In this document: piece by piece, positions 41,751 through 50,585 of the stretch
Numbering within the stretch: the stretch's first letter is position 1
How the letters are laid out: each line of letters opens with the position of its first letter
Assembly (NCBI RefSeq): GCF_000723405.1
Contig: NZ_CCAE010000028.1
Coordinates: 1-55,751, forward strand
DNA from: Hydrogenophaga intermedia
Lineage (GTDB): Bacteria; Pseudomonadota; Gammaproteobacteria; Burkholderiales; Burkholderiaceae_C
Length of the DNA: 55,751 nucleotides
Reading direction: 5' to 3'
The notes under the pieces: model-generated
What the model saw: only the letters and a program-made list of their open reading frames with translations
Told to the model about the DNA's origin: nothing
The model's database searches: none
Program-made: the position numbers and the translations under genes

Positions 41751-42452
41751 TCATGCCGGCACGGACTCGTGGCCCGGCGCGCCCATCCGGCGCTCGAACG
41801 CCTCGCCATAGCGTCGCCGTGCCCAGGCGTTGAACGAGACGATGAGGATGTCGCGGTGCCCCGGGCCGGGGCCGGCGGGCAGGATGTCGGTGGCGTGGTG
41901 CCACATCCTGTCGTCGGCCAGGACGATGGCTTCCTGCGGTTGCAGCACGTCTTCGAAGAAGCATGGGCCGCCGCCCGTGGGCATGAGCTGGCTCACGCCG
42001 CCGGTGATGTTGTGGCGGGAGAAGACGGCGTTCATGACGAACTCGTGCCCGTCGCGGTGCGGACCTTCAGGCACGGCGATGCCCTTGATGTCGTTCGAGG
42101 TGATGACGCGCACCTGGTGTACGTTGATCTGGTAGAGCTGGTCCTGTTCGAGCCAGGCGGCGCTGGCGCCCGCCGCCACCTGGGGCGTGGGGTCGAAGCG
42201 AATGGGCTCGAATTCGCGGAGCACGCCGCCCGTCACGCCGCTGTACTGGCGGCACTGGATGAAGGGCCGGTGCGGCAGCCGTTCCGTGCGCCACTCATCG
42301 CCTTCGAACCAGAGGCGGAATTGCGAGAAGCGCCGGTAGCGTTGAAGGCCGCCGGTGTAGGGGTCGAAGGGTAGCGTGTCGAACTCGCGCATCGCCTCGT
42401 CGGACAGCGGCGGAACAGTGAAGCGGGCGTAGGGGCGGAGTGGGGAGGTCAT
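41751..42452 (-). CDS. 2-oxoglutarate/Fe(II) dioxygenase family protein
   Basis: 233 aa from the ATG at 42452; the frame is open to 42686, but the extra residues are not family-like. The iron-binding HRDGHEFV (His-x-Asp) occurs near residue 135, with a later MWHHATDI supplying the distal histidine, and RDILIVSF nearby with an arginine suited to 2-oxoglutarate. The family includes free amino acid hydroxylases such as L-isoleucine 4-hydroxylase. Substrate unknown. Monocistronic. Confidence 0.82.
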   Translation of the reverse strand: MTSPLRPYARFTVPPLSDEAMREFDTLPFDPYTGGLQRYRRFSQFRLWFEGDEWRTERLPHRPFIQCRQYSGVTGGVLREFEPIRFDPTPQVAAGASAAWLEQDQLYQINVHQVRVITSNDIKGIAVPEGPHRDGHEFVMNAVFSRHNITGGVSQLMPTGGGPCFFEDVLQPQEAIVLADDRMWHHATDILPAGPGPGHRDILIVSFNAWARRRYGEAFERRMGAPGHESVPA

Positions 42453-42594
42453 GGGGCGCGCAGTCTGTCTCAGCGGCAGCGATGAGTCATGAAGGAGACA
42501 TGACCGCTGCCGAGTGCGCATGACCGGGTGTCGGCCCATCGGGGAAGACACCCGCACGACACGAACTATCGGGGTGTCCGCCCGGTGCAGAAAG

Positions 42595-43977
42595 TCACGA
42601 GCTGGGGCGCGGCGCCTGCGCCGATGGGAGATGGATGCGCTGGATCGGCGCGGCGGCGACGGCCTCGCGCGCGAGATCGCGCGCACGGTCCATCAGGGCG
42701 CGCGCGTCCCAATCCGTCGGCCAGCCTTGCCACAGTCGCAGGCGGCCCTGCACCAGCACGGCCTCGATCTGGCCGCGGTGGGCCAGGCGCACCAGCTCCC
42801 AGCCCAGGTCCCACGAGGGCGTGAGCTCGGGCACGTCGAGGTCGATGAGCAGGGCGTCGGCCGCCAGGCCCGGGGCGATGCGACCGGTGACCCGCCCGAG
42901 GCCAGCCGCATCGGCCCCCGCGCCCGTGGCCATGGAGAGCCAGGTCCAGCCGGCGCCGGTGGAGAAATCGCCCACGTCCATGCCGCTGGTGAGGCGCTGC
43001 GCGGTCTCGGCCGCGTCCATCAGGCGAAAGCCGTCGCTGCGCGTGCCGTCGGTGCCCAGGCCCAGGCGGATGCCCAGGCCGTGCATCAGCAGCGCGGGCG
43101 CCACGGCGTTGCCCTTCCAACTGCTGGCCACGGGGTTGTAGCTGACGGCCGCGCCGCTGTCGCGCAGCAGGGCCAGTTCGTGCGGCGTGACCATGGTGGC
43201 GTGCGCGGCCAGCAGTTCGGGGCCGAGGGCGCGCGCGTGGTGCAGCACCTCCAGCGGGCGCCGGCCGCGCGCGATGAGCGAGCGCTCGATGGAGGCCAGG
43301 TGTTCGTTGAGGTGCACCTGGAACACGGCGCCGGCCTCGCGGCACAGCGCGGCCACGCGGGCCAGCATGGCGTCGCTGGCGGCCTCGGGGATGGAGATGG
43401 CCAGCGAGGCGTGGAGCAGGCCGTCGGGGTGGTGGGCGCTCAGGTGGCGCTCGGCCTCTCGCACGATGTTCGCGGCGGCGGCCTCGTCCAGACCGGCGTC
43501 GTTGCAGGTGCGCGCGAGCACGCAGCGGATGCCGCTTTCCCGCACGGCGGCCTCCAGCGCCTGCAGGCCGTGTTCAGAGCGCGTGCCGGCGTCGCACACG
43601 GTGGTGAAGCCGCCGCGCAGCGCCTCCAGCGCGGCCAGGCGTGCCGAGACGTGCAGGGCCTCTTCGTTGAGGTGCTGCTCCAGTGGCACCCAGATGCGGC
43701 GAAAGATCTCCGAGGGCTCGCCAAAGGCCAGGGCCTTGCCGAAGGACTGCGTGAGGTGGTGGTGGGTGTCGACGAAGCCTGGCATGAGCAGGCGGCGTGG
43801 CAGGTCGACGGGCGTGAGTCCGGGGTGGCGCTGCGCCACCTCATCGGCGGGCCCCACGTCGGCGAAGCGGCCATCGCGCAGCAGCACGGCCAGGTCGGGC
43901 CGCGGCACCTCGTCGATGAGCGTGAGTTCGGGGCGCAGCAGCGTTTCGGGGGCGCCGAGGGCGGTGCGGAGGTCCAT
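42595..43977 (-). CDS. Amidohydrolase-superfamily deaminase
   Basis: 460 aa. The metal-dependent hydrolase signatures are all present: LLMPGFVDTHHHLTQ (His-x-His), HLNEHLAS, LLAAHATMV and LGLGTDGTRSDG (metal-binding Asp). The pattern resembles the ATZ/TRZ group, including 8-oxoguanine deaminase. It is the last gene of a three-gene minus-strand unit with the TauE/SafE permease and the Bug protein. A deaminated N-heterocycle or N-substituted small compound is therefore a plausible substrate; this is inference. Confidence 0.83.
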   Translation of the reverse strand: MDLRTALGAPETLLRPELTLIDEVPRPDLAVLLRDGRFADVGPADEVAQRHPGLTPVDLPRRLLMPGFVDTHHHLTQSFGKALAFGEPSEIFRRIWVPLEQHLNEEALHVSARLAALEALRGGFTTVCDAGTRSEHGLQALEAAVRESGIRCVLARTCNDAGLDEAAAANIVREAERHLSAHHPDGLLHASLAISIPEAASDAMLARVAALCREAGAVFQVHLNEHLASIERSLIARGRRPLEVLHHARALGPELLAAHATMVTPHELALLRDSGAAVSYNPVASSWKGNAVAPALLMHGLGIRLGLGTDGTRSDGFRLMDAAETAQRLTSGMDVGDFSTGAGWTWLSMATGAGADAAGLGRVTGRIAPGLAADALLIDLDVPELTPSWDLGWELVRLAHRGQIEAVLVQGRLRLWQGWPTDWDARALMDRARDLAREAVAAAPIQRIHLPSAQAPRPSS

Positions 43978-43992
43978 GGCGGGCTTTCGTGT

Positions 43993-44733
43993 TCAGGCGA
44001 GGAGGAACCAGGCGCCGGTGGCCAGGAGCACGGCGGCGGTGGCCGCCTGCAGGGGACGTGGGTTGGCGCGGCGCGCCAGGCGGCGACCGGCCCAGGCGCC
44101 CAGCAGCAGGGCGACGGCGATGGTGGCGCCCAGGCGCCAGTCGAGCCGGCCGGCCAGGGCGTGTGTGGCGCTGGAGGCGATGGCGATGGGCAACTGGATG
44201 ACTTGCGCGGCGACGATGGCGCGCGACAGCGGGCGGCGCATCAGCATCAGGATCGGCAACAGCATCACCGGCCCACCGGTGCCCGACAAGGCCGAGCCCA
44301 GGCCGACGCCCAGGCCCAGCGCGATCTGTCCGCCCAGGCCGGGCCAGGGGTGGTCGGCGCGCGGATCGGGTCGGTGCAGACGCCACAGCGCGTGCGCGCC
44401 GGAGGCGAGCGCGAGCAGGCCGATCCAGCCGCGCACCGCGTCACCCGGCGCCCAGGCGGTGAGCGCGGCGCCCGCACCCGCGCCGAGCAGGGCCGTGAGC
44501 ATGAGCGGCGCGTCGCGTCGCAGGTGCGCGAGCGCGCCCGAAGCGTTGCCGGTGAGCGCGTAGGCGCCGGTGACGAGAAAGGCCAGGCTGGAGGCGGCGA
44601 TGGCCTCGGGCAAGGGCACGCCCAGCAGGCTGCTGAGCGCGGGCACCACCAGCACGCCGCCGATGGACGTGGCGCCGATGGCCGCGCCGGCCAGCGCGAT
44701 CACGGCCCAGGCGAGGGCTTCGGTGCCGGTCAT
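43993..44733 (-). CDS. TauE/SafE-family membrane permease
   Basis: 246 aa with about eight hydrophobic helices. Family features are the N-terminal GAAIGATSIGGVLVVPALSS and the repeat-related GVGLGSALSGTGGPVMLLPIL. Known members export sulfite, sulfoacetate and related anions or take part in organosulfur metabolism. It overlaps the Bug gene by ATGA and precedes the amidohydrolase by 15 bp, so the three are probably one operon. Confidence 0.86.
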   Translation of the reverse strand: MTGTEALAWAVIALAGAAIGATSIGGVLVVPALSSLLGVPLPEAIAASSLAFLVTGAYALTGNASGALAHLRRDAPLMLTALLGAGAGAALTAWAPGDAVRGWIGLLALASGAHALWRLHRPDPRADHPWPGLGGQIALGLGVGLGSALSGTGGPVMLLPILMLMRRPLSRAIVAAQVIQLPIAIASSATHALAGRLDWRLGATIAVALLLGAWAGRRLARRANPRPLQAATAAVLLATGAWFLLA

Positions 44734-45725
44734 TCAGGTTTTATCTCGGCGGCTTTGACGGCCGCGGCCAGCGTCTCGCGCTCGCGCTTGAGCAGCGCGC
44801 CGAACGCTTCGCGCTCCACGCTCAGGGGCCGCAGGCCGGCGGTGTTCATTTTCTCGACCAGGCCCGGGTCCTTCAGCGCCTCGCGCAGGCCATCGGCCAC
44901 GCGCTGCACGAGGGCGGCGTCGGTGCCGGCGGGCGCGAACAGGCCGTACCAGGAATCCACGTCCACCGACTTCAGGGCTGGGGTCTCGGCCAACGCGGGA
45001 ATCTCGGGCAGCAAGGGCCAGCGCTGGCGCGTGGTGACGCCGTAGGCCTTGACCTTGCCGTCTTTGATGAAGGGCTGCGCCAGCGAGATCGGCATGACCG
45101 CGAGTTCGATCAGTCCGGCCGACAACTCGGTGAGCACCTGCGGGCCGTTCTTGTAGGGCACATGCACGATGTCCACGCCCGCCCCGAGCTTGATGATCTC
45201 GGCCGTGAGGTGCATGGAGGTGCCCACACCGTCGGTGCCGTAGTTGAGCTTGCCGGGCGCCTGGCGCGCGGCGGCGATCAGCTCGGCCGTGCCGGCGGCG
45301 CCGAGCTTGGGGCTGCCGATGAGCACGAAGGGCGAGCTGGCCACGGTGGCGATGGGCGCGAAGTCCTTGAACACGTCGTAGCGCACGATGGAGGGCTTGA
45401 CCACCGGTGCCACGTTGATGGGGCTGGCCACGGCGAACAGCAGAGTGTAGCCGTCGGCCGGTGCGCGCGCCACGCGCTGGGTGCCAATGGTGCCCGAGGC
45501 GCCGGCCACGTTCTCGACGACGAACGGCTGCTTCAGGCGCTCGCCCAGGGCCTGCAGCGTGAGGCGGGCGGCGGCGTCCACGCTGCCGCCCGGTGCGAAA
45601 GGCACCACGACGGTGACTGGCCGGTTGGGGTAGCCGGCGGCTTGCGCCAGACAGGTGCCGGCTGCGCTGGCCAGCGCAGCGGCGAGGATGAGGCGGCGGG
45701 AGAGGGCGCGGAACGGGGTGGACAT
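44730..45725 (-). CDS. Bug-family (TctC-type) periplasmic solute-binding protein
   Basis: 331 aa from the ATG at 45725. Signal peptide with SRRLILAAALASAAGTCLAQA. The mature part begins YPNRPVTVVVPFAPGGSVD and includes GTIGTQRVARAPADGYTLL and INVAPVV, all diagnostic of Bug receptors. These bind carboxylates or neutral small molecules. TctA/TctB permease genes are not next to it, as is common for Bug genes; here the neighbouring permease is of TauE/SafE type. First gene of the operon, divergent from gntR. Confidence 0.92.
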   Translation of the reverse strand: MSTPFRALSRRLILAAALASAAGTCLAQAAGYPNRPVTVVVPFAPGGSVDAAARLTLQALGERLKQPFVVENVAGASGTIGTQRVARAPADGYTLLFAVASPINVAPVVKPSIVRYDVFKDFAPIATVASSPFVLIGSPKLGAAGTAELIAAARQAPGKLNYGTDGVGTSMHLTAEIIKLGAGVDIVHVPYKNGPQVLTELSAGLIELAVMPISLAQPFIKDGKVKAYGVTTRQRWPLLPEIPALAETPALKSVDVDSWYGLFAPAGTDAALVQRVADGLREALKDPGLVEKMNTAGLRPLSVEREAFGALLKRERETLAAAVKAAEIKPE

Positions 45726-45774
45726 GTGAAACTCCTGACAGGATGGAGAGGCACCCGGCGGGTGAGGCGATTCA

Positions 45775-45790
45775 ACTTGATATAACAAGT
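45775..45790. promoter_or_regulatory. Candidate GntR operator in the gntR/Bug intergenic region
   Basis: ACTTG-ATATAA-CAAGT is a perfect dyad just 2 bp before the gntR ATG and 50 bp before the Bug gene. It is the only AT-rich symmetric element in the intergenic region. Its TATAAC could double as the -10 of a near-leaderless gntR transcript. Confidence 0.5.
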
Positions 45791-45791
45791 C

Positions 45792-46550
45792 ATGACAAGT
45801 GAAGCAAACACCGTTCCAGGATCCACGGGGTCGGCAGGCAATGGCCTGACCCTGCGCGCGCAGGTGCGCGAGGCGCTGCGCGCGGGCATTTTGCGCGGCG
45901 ACTGGCGCACACACGACCGCCTGCCCAGCGAGAACGAGCTGATCGAGCGGCACGGGGTGAGCCGCATCACGGTGCGCCAGGCGCTGGCCGACCTGGCGGG
46001 CGACGGCCTGATCGTGCGCGTGCAGGGCAAGGGCTCCTTCGTGGCGCCGGCGCCGGTGCGCCAGGAGCTCTCGCGCCTGCAGGGCCTGTCGGAAGCCTTG
46101 GGCGGGCAGGGGCGCGAGGTGCTCACGCGCGTGCTCTCGCTGAGCCGGGCCGGATTGCCGGCGCGCGCTGCCCAGGCCCTGGGCCTGCCGGCGGGCACGC
46201 CCTGCGTCGAGTTGCAGACCCTGCGTTTCGCCGACGGGCAGCCGCTGTCGCTCAACAGCATCTGGATCGAGCCCACCGTGGGCGACACGCTGGACGAAGC
46301 CGCGCTGGCGCAGACCGACCTGCTGACGATCTACGAGAGCGCATTGAACCTGCGCGTGACGCGCGCGGCGGTGGACATCGGCGCGGCCCTGGCCACGGCG
46401 CGCCAGCGCAAGCTGCTGGGCCTGGCCGATCCGGCGGCGGTGCTGCGGGTGGAGCGCACGGTGTTCACCACGGACGACCGGCCGCTGCACTTCGAGGCCA
46501 GCACCTACCGGCCCGAGGCCTTCAGCTACCGGCTGGAACTGGCGCGCTAG
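45792..46550 (+). CDS. GntR-family (HutC/UTRA) transcriptional regulator
   Basis: 252 aa. An N-terminal winged helix (LPSENELIERHGVSRITVRQALADL) is followed by a UTRA ligand-binding domain that ends HFEASTYRPEAFSYRLEL. It is divergent from the Bug-TauE-amidohydrolase genes and probably controls them in response to the substrate or an intermediate. The ATG has no ribosome binding site, and an AT-rich dyad lies immediately upstream. Confidence 0.9.
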   Translation: MTSEANTVPGSTGSAGNGLTLRAQVREALRAGILRGDWRTHDRLPSENELIERHGVSRITVRQALADLAGDGLIVRVQGKGSFVAPAPVRQELSRLQGLSEALGGQGREVLTRVLSLSRAGLPARAAQALGLPAGTPCVELQTLRFADGQPLSLNSIWIEPTVGDTLDEAALAQTDLLTIYESALNLRVTRAAVDIGAALATARQRKLLGLADPAAVLRVERTVFTTDDRPLHFEASTYRPEAFSYRLELAR

Positions 46551-46704
46551 TTCGTGGCGTGAGGGGAGCCGCGCCGAGCCGTCTGGCGGGATGCGGGGTG
46601 GACGGCGGAGGCGTCGCCCAAGTGGCCCCCTGGGGCGGGCCGGCACGGGGCTATCGTCGCCCCTCCCGCCGCATGGCGATCCCCAGACAACACCCCGTTC
46701 ACCC

Positions 46705-47631
46705 ATGGCCCTTGGTCAGTTCGCCTACGCCAACAACAGCAACCGGTTCCTGGCCTGCGCGCCACTGGCCGAGCAGCCGTACGCGGTGTGCGGCATCCCC
46801 TTCGACGGCGTGGTGACCAACCGCCCCGGCGCGCGTTTCGGGCCGCAGGCCATCCGCGCGGCCAGCCTCATGCTCTGCGACGGCATCCACCCGGTGTTCG
46901 ACGTCTCGCCGCTGGAGCACCTGGGCGACGCGCTGGACATGCGCCTGCCCAACGCCTCGCCACTGCCCGAGGTGCGTGCGCACATCGAGCGCCAGGCGAG
47001 CGAGCTGATGGCCAGGCACCACTGCGTGTTCCTGGGCGGCGACCACTCGGTCACCCTGTCTCTGCTGCGCGCGGCCAAGGCGCGCCACGGCGGCGAGCCG
47101 CTGGCTCTGGTGCACTTCGACGCGCACTGCGACACCTGGAGCGACCACTTCGGCGAGCCCTCGGGCCATGGCACCTGGACCTACGAGGCCATCCAGGAAG
47201 GCCTGGTGAGCGCGGCGCACACGGTGCAGATCGGCACGCGCTCCAGCGGCGAGCGCGCCGCGCGCGACTACGTGGCCGACCAGGGCGGGCAGATCTTCAC
47301 CGCGCGCGACTTGCGCGGGCTGGACGGCTCGGCCCTGCGGCCGGTGGTCACCGCCATCCGAGAGCGCCTTGCCGGGCGCCCCGTGTACCTCACGCTCGAC
47401 ATCGACGTGCTGGACCCCGCCTTCGCGCCCGGCACCGGCACGCCCGAGCCCGGCGGCCTCACCAGCTCGCAGGTGCTGACCTTCCTGGAAGAGCTGGCCA
47501 CGCTGAACTGGATCGGCATGGACTGTGTGGAGGTGGCCCCGGCCTACGACCACGCCGAGCTCACCAGCAACGCGGCGGCCTGCTTCGTCTGGACGTACCT
47601 GGCGGGTCGCGTGGCCCGGGCGGAAGCGTGA
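46705..47631 (+). CDS. speB: Agmatinase/ureohydrolase family enzyme
   Basis: 308 aa. The binuclear manganese signatures are present: GGDHSVT, LVHFDAHCDTW and TLDIDVLDPAFAPGTGTPEPGG. Ureohydrolases of this type cleave agmatine to putrescine and urea. Its place next to PuuB-, PuuD-, PuuA- and SpuC-like genes favours agmatine; guanidinobutyrate is the alternative. The stop overlaps the ATG of the next gene by one base. Confidence 0.86.
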   Translation: MALGQFAYANNSNRFLACAPLAEQPYAVCGIPFDGVVTNRPGARFGPQAIRAASLMLCDGIHPVFDVSPLEHLGDALDMRLPNASPLPEVRAHIERQASELMARHHCVFLGGDHSVTLSLLRAAKARHGGEPLALVHFDAHCDTWSDHFGEPSGHGTWTYEAIQEGLVSAAHTVQIGTRSSGERAARDYVADQGGQIFTARDLRGLDGSALRPVVTAIRERLAGRPVYLTLDIDVLDPAFAPGTGTPEPGGLTSSQVLTFLEELATLNWIGMDCVEVAPAYDHAELTSNAAACFVWTYLAGRVARAEA

Positions 47632-48932
47632 TGTCCCTCATTGGCTCGGACACGCAACTGAATCAGCGCAGCTACTACGAGGCCAGCGTGCAGCGCGGCC
47701 CGGCGCGCGCGCCGCTGCAGGAGCACCTGAAGGTTGACGCGCTGGTGGTGGGCGCCGGCTTCTCGGGCCTGTCGGCCGCGCTGGAGATGGCGCAACGCGG
47801 CCTGTCGGTGGTGGTGCTGGAGGCCGATCGCATCGGCAGCGGCGCGAGCGGGCGCAACGGCGGCCAGGCCATCGTGGGCTACGCGAGCGGTCAAGGCCCG
47901 TTCGAGCAGCAACTGGGCCGCGAGGACGCCGAACGCGCCTGGACGATGTCGCTGGAGGCTATCGACCTGATCGACCAGCGCATCGCCGAGCACGGCATTC
48001 ACTGCGACCGCCGCTTCGGCTACGTCTATGTGGCCGAGAGCGCGCGCAAGGCGCGCGAGCTGCGCGAGGAAATGGATGGCCTGGCCGCGCGCGGCATCGC
48101 GGTGGACTGGGCCGAGGGCGCGGATGCGCGCCGGCTGATCGGGACCGACCATTACGCGGCGGCGGCGCGCGAACAGCGCAGCGGCCACCTGCACCCGCTG
48201 AAGTACGCCCTGGGCCTGGCGCGCGCCGCCGAGGCCGCGGGCGTGCGGATCTTCGAACAATCGGCCGTCACCAGCCTGCAGCGCGGCGACACCTTGATCG
48301 CGCGCACCGCGCGCGGCCAGGTGTCGGCACGCTTCGGCGTGCTGGCGGGCAACTGCATGCTGCCCGAGTACGGCCCGCAGGTGGCGCCCGAGATCGCGGC
48401 GCGCATCATGCCCGTGGGCACCTACATCCTGGGCACGGCGCCGGTGGACGCGAACCTGGCCGAGCGACTGATCCCCGGCGACGCGGCGGTGTGCGACAAC
48501 AACTTCGTGCTCGACTACTTCCGCTTCAGCGCCGAGCGCCGCATGCTCTTCGGTGGCCGCGTGAGCTACACCACCATGACCCCGCGCCGCCTGGAAGACA
48601 CCATGCGCGCGCGCATGGCGGCGGTCTTTCCCGAACTGCGCGCGGTGCCGGTGGAGCACCTGTGGGGCGGCTTCGTGGACATCAGCATGAACCGCGCGCC
48701 CGACTTCGGCCGCCTCGGGCACAACCTGTACTACCTGCAGGGCTTCAGCGGCCACGGCGTGGCGCTCACGGGCCTGGCGGGCCAGCTCGTGGCCGAAGCG
48801 GTGGCGGGTCAGGCGGGGCGCTTCGACCTGTACGCGCGGCTCAAGCACCACCGCTTCCCCGGCGGCGCGCTGCTGCGCACGCCCAGTCTGGCGCTGGGAA
48901 TGTGGTGGCACCGCTTGCGCGACGCGGTGTGA
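47631..48932 (+). CDS. puuB: FAD-dependent gamma-glutamylputrescine oxidase-like protein
   Basis: 433 aa. The Rossmann FAD motif is VVGAGFSGLSAALEMA (about 40-55), followed by ASGRNGGQAIVGYASG, the family's flavin site. The C-terminus has GLAGQLVAEA. PuuB oxidises gamma-glutamyl-putrescine to the aldehyde, releasing ammonia and hydrogen peroxide. It is translationally coupled to the ureohydrolase gene, which would supply putrescine. Assignment as PuuB rather than another DAO-family amine oxidase relies on the gene context. Confidence 0.83.
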   Translation: MSLIGSDTQLNQRSYYEASVQRGPARAPLQEHLKVDALVVGAGFSGLSAALEMAQRGLSVVVLEADRIGSGASGRNGGQAIVGYASGQGPFEQQLGREDAERAWTMSLEAIDLIDQRIAEHGIHCDRRFGYVYVAESARKARELREEMDGLAARGIAVDWAEGADARRLIGTDHYAAAAREQRSGHLHPLKYALGLARAAEAAGVRIFEQSAVTSLQRGDTLIARTARGQVSARFGVLAGNCMLPEYGPQVAPEIAARIMPVGTYILGTAPVDANLAERLIPGDAAVCDNNFVLDYFRFSAERRMLFGGRVSYTTMTPRRLEDTMRARMAAVFPELRAVPVEHLWGGFVDISMNRAPDFGRLGHNLYYLQGFSGHGVALTGLAGQLVAEAVAGQAGRFDLYARLKHHRFPGGALLRTPSLALGMWWHRLRDAV

Positions 48933-48941
48933 CCTTGAGGT

Positions 48942-48976
48942 CTTACAAATCCAAAACCCAACTTTAGATTTGCAAG
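48942..48976. terminator. Hairpin between convergent puuB and mocR genes
   Basis: CTTACAAATC and GATTTGCAAG pair over 10 positions (one G-T) around a 15-nt loop. It is the only AT-rich structure in the 55-bp gap between two convergent genes and may act in both directions. Confidence 0.45.
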
Positions 48977-48987
48977 AGCCAGGTCGT

Positions 48988-50475
48988 TCAGTTCGGTATC
49001 GCCTGCCGCACGGCCGCGGCCACCACCGGCCCGCAGCGCTTGATCTCCTCCAGCGCCGCATAGCCATACCCAATGACCAACCCACGCAAATCCTGCCGCT
49101 GCAGGCAGTAGGCCGACAGGGGCCGCACCGTGAGGCCCTGCTGTGCGAGCCGGCGCGCCAGGGCCTGGTCGTCCACCGCCAGCGGCAGGCGCAGGCACAG
49201 GTGCAGGCCCTGTTCGGCGCCGCTGATGCGCGGCGCGTCGGGGCCGTCGCCCAGCACCGGCCTCAGGGCCTCCAGCAGGCAGTGGCGGCGCTCGGCGTAG
49301 GTCTGGCGCGCGCGGCGCAGCGAGCTGGCGAAGTGGCCCATCTCGATGAACTCGGCCAGTGCCGCCTGCGTGGGCATCTGCCCCGGGCGGTTGAGGTCGT
49401 AGTGGGCCTGGCGGAAGGCCTCGATCAGGCCCTTGGGCACCACCAGGTAGCCCAGCTTGAGGCCCGGGTAGAGCACCTTGGAGAAGGTGCCCATGTAGAG
49501 CACGCGCCCGTCCGGGTCGAGGCCCTCCAGGCTGGACAGCGGCGGGCCGCTGAAGCGGTATTCGCTGTCGTAGTCGTCCTCGATCACCCAGGCGCCGTGC
49601 GTGCGCGCCGTGGCGAGCAACTGGTGGCGCCGCGCCAGCGACATCACCGCACCCACGGGGTATTGATGCGAGGGCGTGACGTAGATCAGGCGCGGCGGCC
49701 TGGCGTCGTCGGCCGGCGTGGGGCTGATGCCCTGTTCGTCCACCGCCACCGGGTGCACGGCCAGGCCGGTGGCGATGAAGGCCTTCATGGCGCCCCAGTA
49801 GGCCGGGTCTTCCACCCAAACGGTGTCGCCGTGGTCGGCCAGCAGGCGCGCGCAGAGCTCCAGCGATTGCTGCGTGCCGGTGGTGACGATGACCTGGTCG
49901 GCGTCGAGCTGCACGCTGCGGAAGACGCGCAGGTAGTCGGCAATGGCGCGGCGCAGCGGCGCGTAGCCACCCGAGGTGTTGTAGTCGAGCATGTCCGGGT
50001 AGGTCATGCGCCAGTGCTTGTTCTGCAGCCGCTGCCACAGGGTGAGGGGGAAGGCCGAGAAGTCGGCGATGCCGGGGGTGAAGGGTTGCACCTCCAGCGC
50101 ACCGGCGCTGAAGCTGTGCGCCAGCGCATGGCCGCGCGTGGACAGGCGCGCTGGCTGGTGCTGCGGCGCCTGGCCCGGCGCGCGCGGGCCGCGTGCCAGT
50201 GCACTGCGTGGCACGTGGTCGTTCACATAGGTGCCGCTGCCCACGCGGCTGGCCAGGTAGCCCTCCACGCTGAGCTGGTTGATGGCAGCGACCACGGTGT
50301 TGCGCGAGAGGTTCAGGTCCTCGGCAAGGTCGCGGCTGGAGGGCAGGCGCTCGCCGGCGCCGAGCTTGCCGTCCAGCATGGCGCGGCGCAGGGCCTCGTA
50401 GAGTTGGCGGTGCAGGGGCAGGGCGTCTTGCGCGCCGAGGCGGTTCATCTCGGCCAGCAGGTATTCGGACAGCAT
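48988..50475 (-). CDS. MocR-type regulator: GntR helix-turn-helix plus aminotransferase domain
   Basis: 495 aa from the ATG at 50475; the frame is open to 50523. Residues about 20-90 are a GntR winged helix (LPSSRDLAEDLNLSRNTV). The rest is a fold-type I PLP domain with MSLARRHQLL, VIEDDYDSEYRFSG and the Schiff-base lysine in YMGTFSKVLYPGLKLGYLV. MocR regulators sense amino compounds through PLP. It is divergent from puuD, so the puu genes are the likely target. It resembles GabR and the PuuR replacements in other proteobacteria. Confidence 0.9.
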   Translation of the reverse strand: MLSEYLLAEMNRLGAQDALPLHRQLYEALRRAMLDGKLGAGERLPSSRDLAEDLNLSRNTVVAAINQLSVEGYLASRVGSGTYVNDHVPRSALARGPRAPGQAPQHQPARLSTRGHALAHSFSAGALEVQPFTPGIADFSAFPLTLWQRLQNKHWRMTYPDMLDYNTSGGYAPLRRAIADYLRVFRSVQLDADQVIVTTGTQQSLELCARLLADHGDTVWVEDPAYWGAMKAFIATGLAVHPVAVDEQGISPTPADDARPPRLIYVTPSHQYPVGAVMSLARRHQLLATARTHGAWVIEDDYDSEYRFSGPPLSSLEGLDPDGRVLYMGTFSKVLYPGLKLGYLVVPKGLIEAFRQAHYDLNRPGQMPTQAALAEFIEMGHFASSLRRARQTYAERRHCLLEALRPVLGDGPDAPRISGAEQGLHLCLRLPLAVDDQALARRLAQQGLTVRPLSAYCLQRQDLRGLVIGYGYAALEEIKRCGPVVAAAVRQAIPN

Positions 50476-50533
50476 GGATGTAGCGGTACCGGAGCAGGGT
50501 AAGTGGCACCACGGGATGGGCACAACTGGCCCT

Positions 50534-50562
50534 CATTGTGATCCAATTTGCCGACCACAATG
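50534..50562. promoter_or_regulatory. Candidate MocR operator upstream of puuD
   Basis: CATTGTG (50534-50540) and CACAATG (50556-50562) form a perfect 7-bp dyad with centres 22 bp apart, two helical turns. It lies midway in the mocR-puuD intergenic region. Confidence 0.5.
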
Positions 50563-50585
50563 GTTCGAGAAAGTGTGGAGATCCC

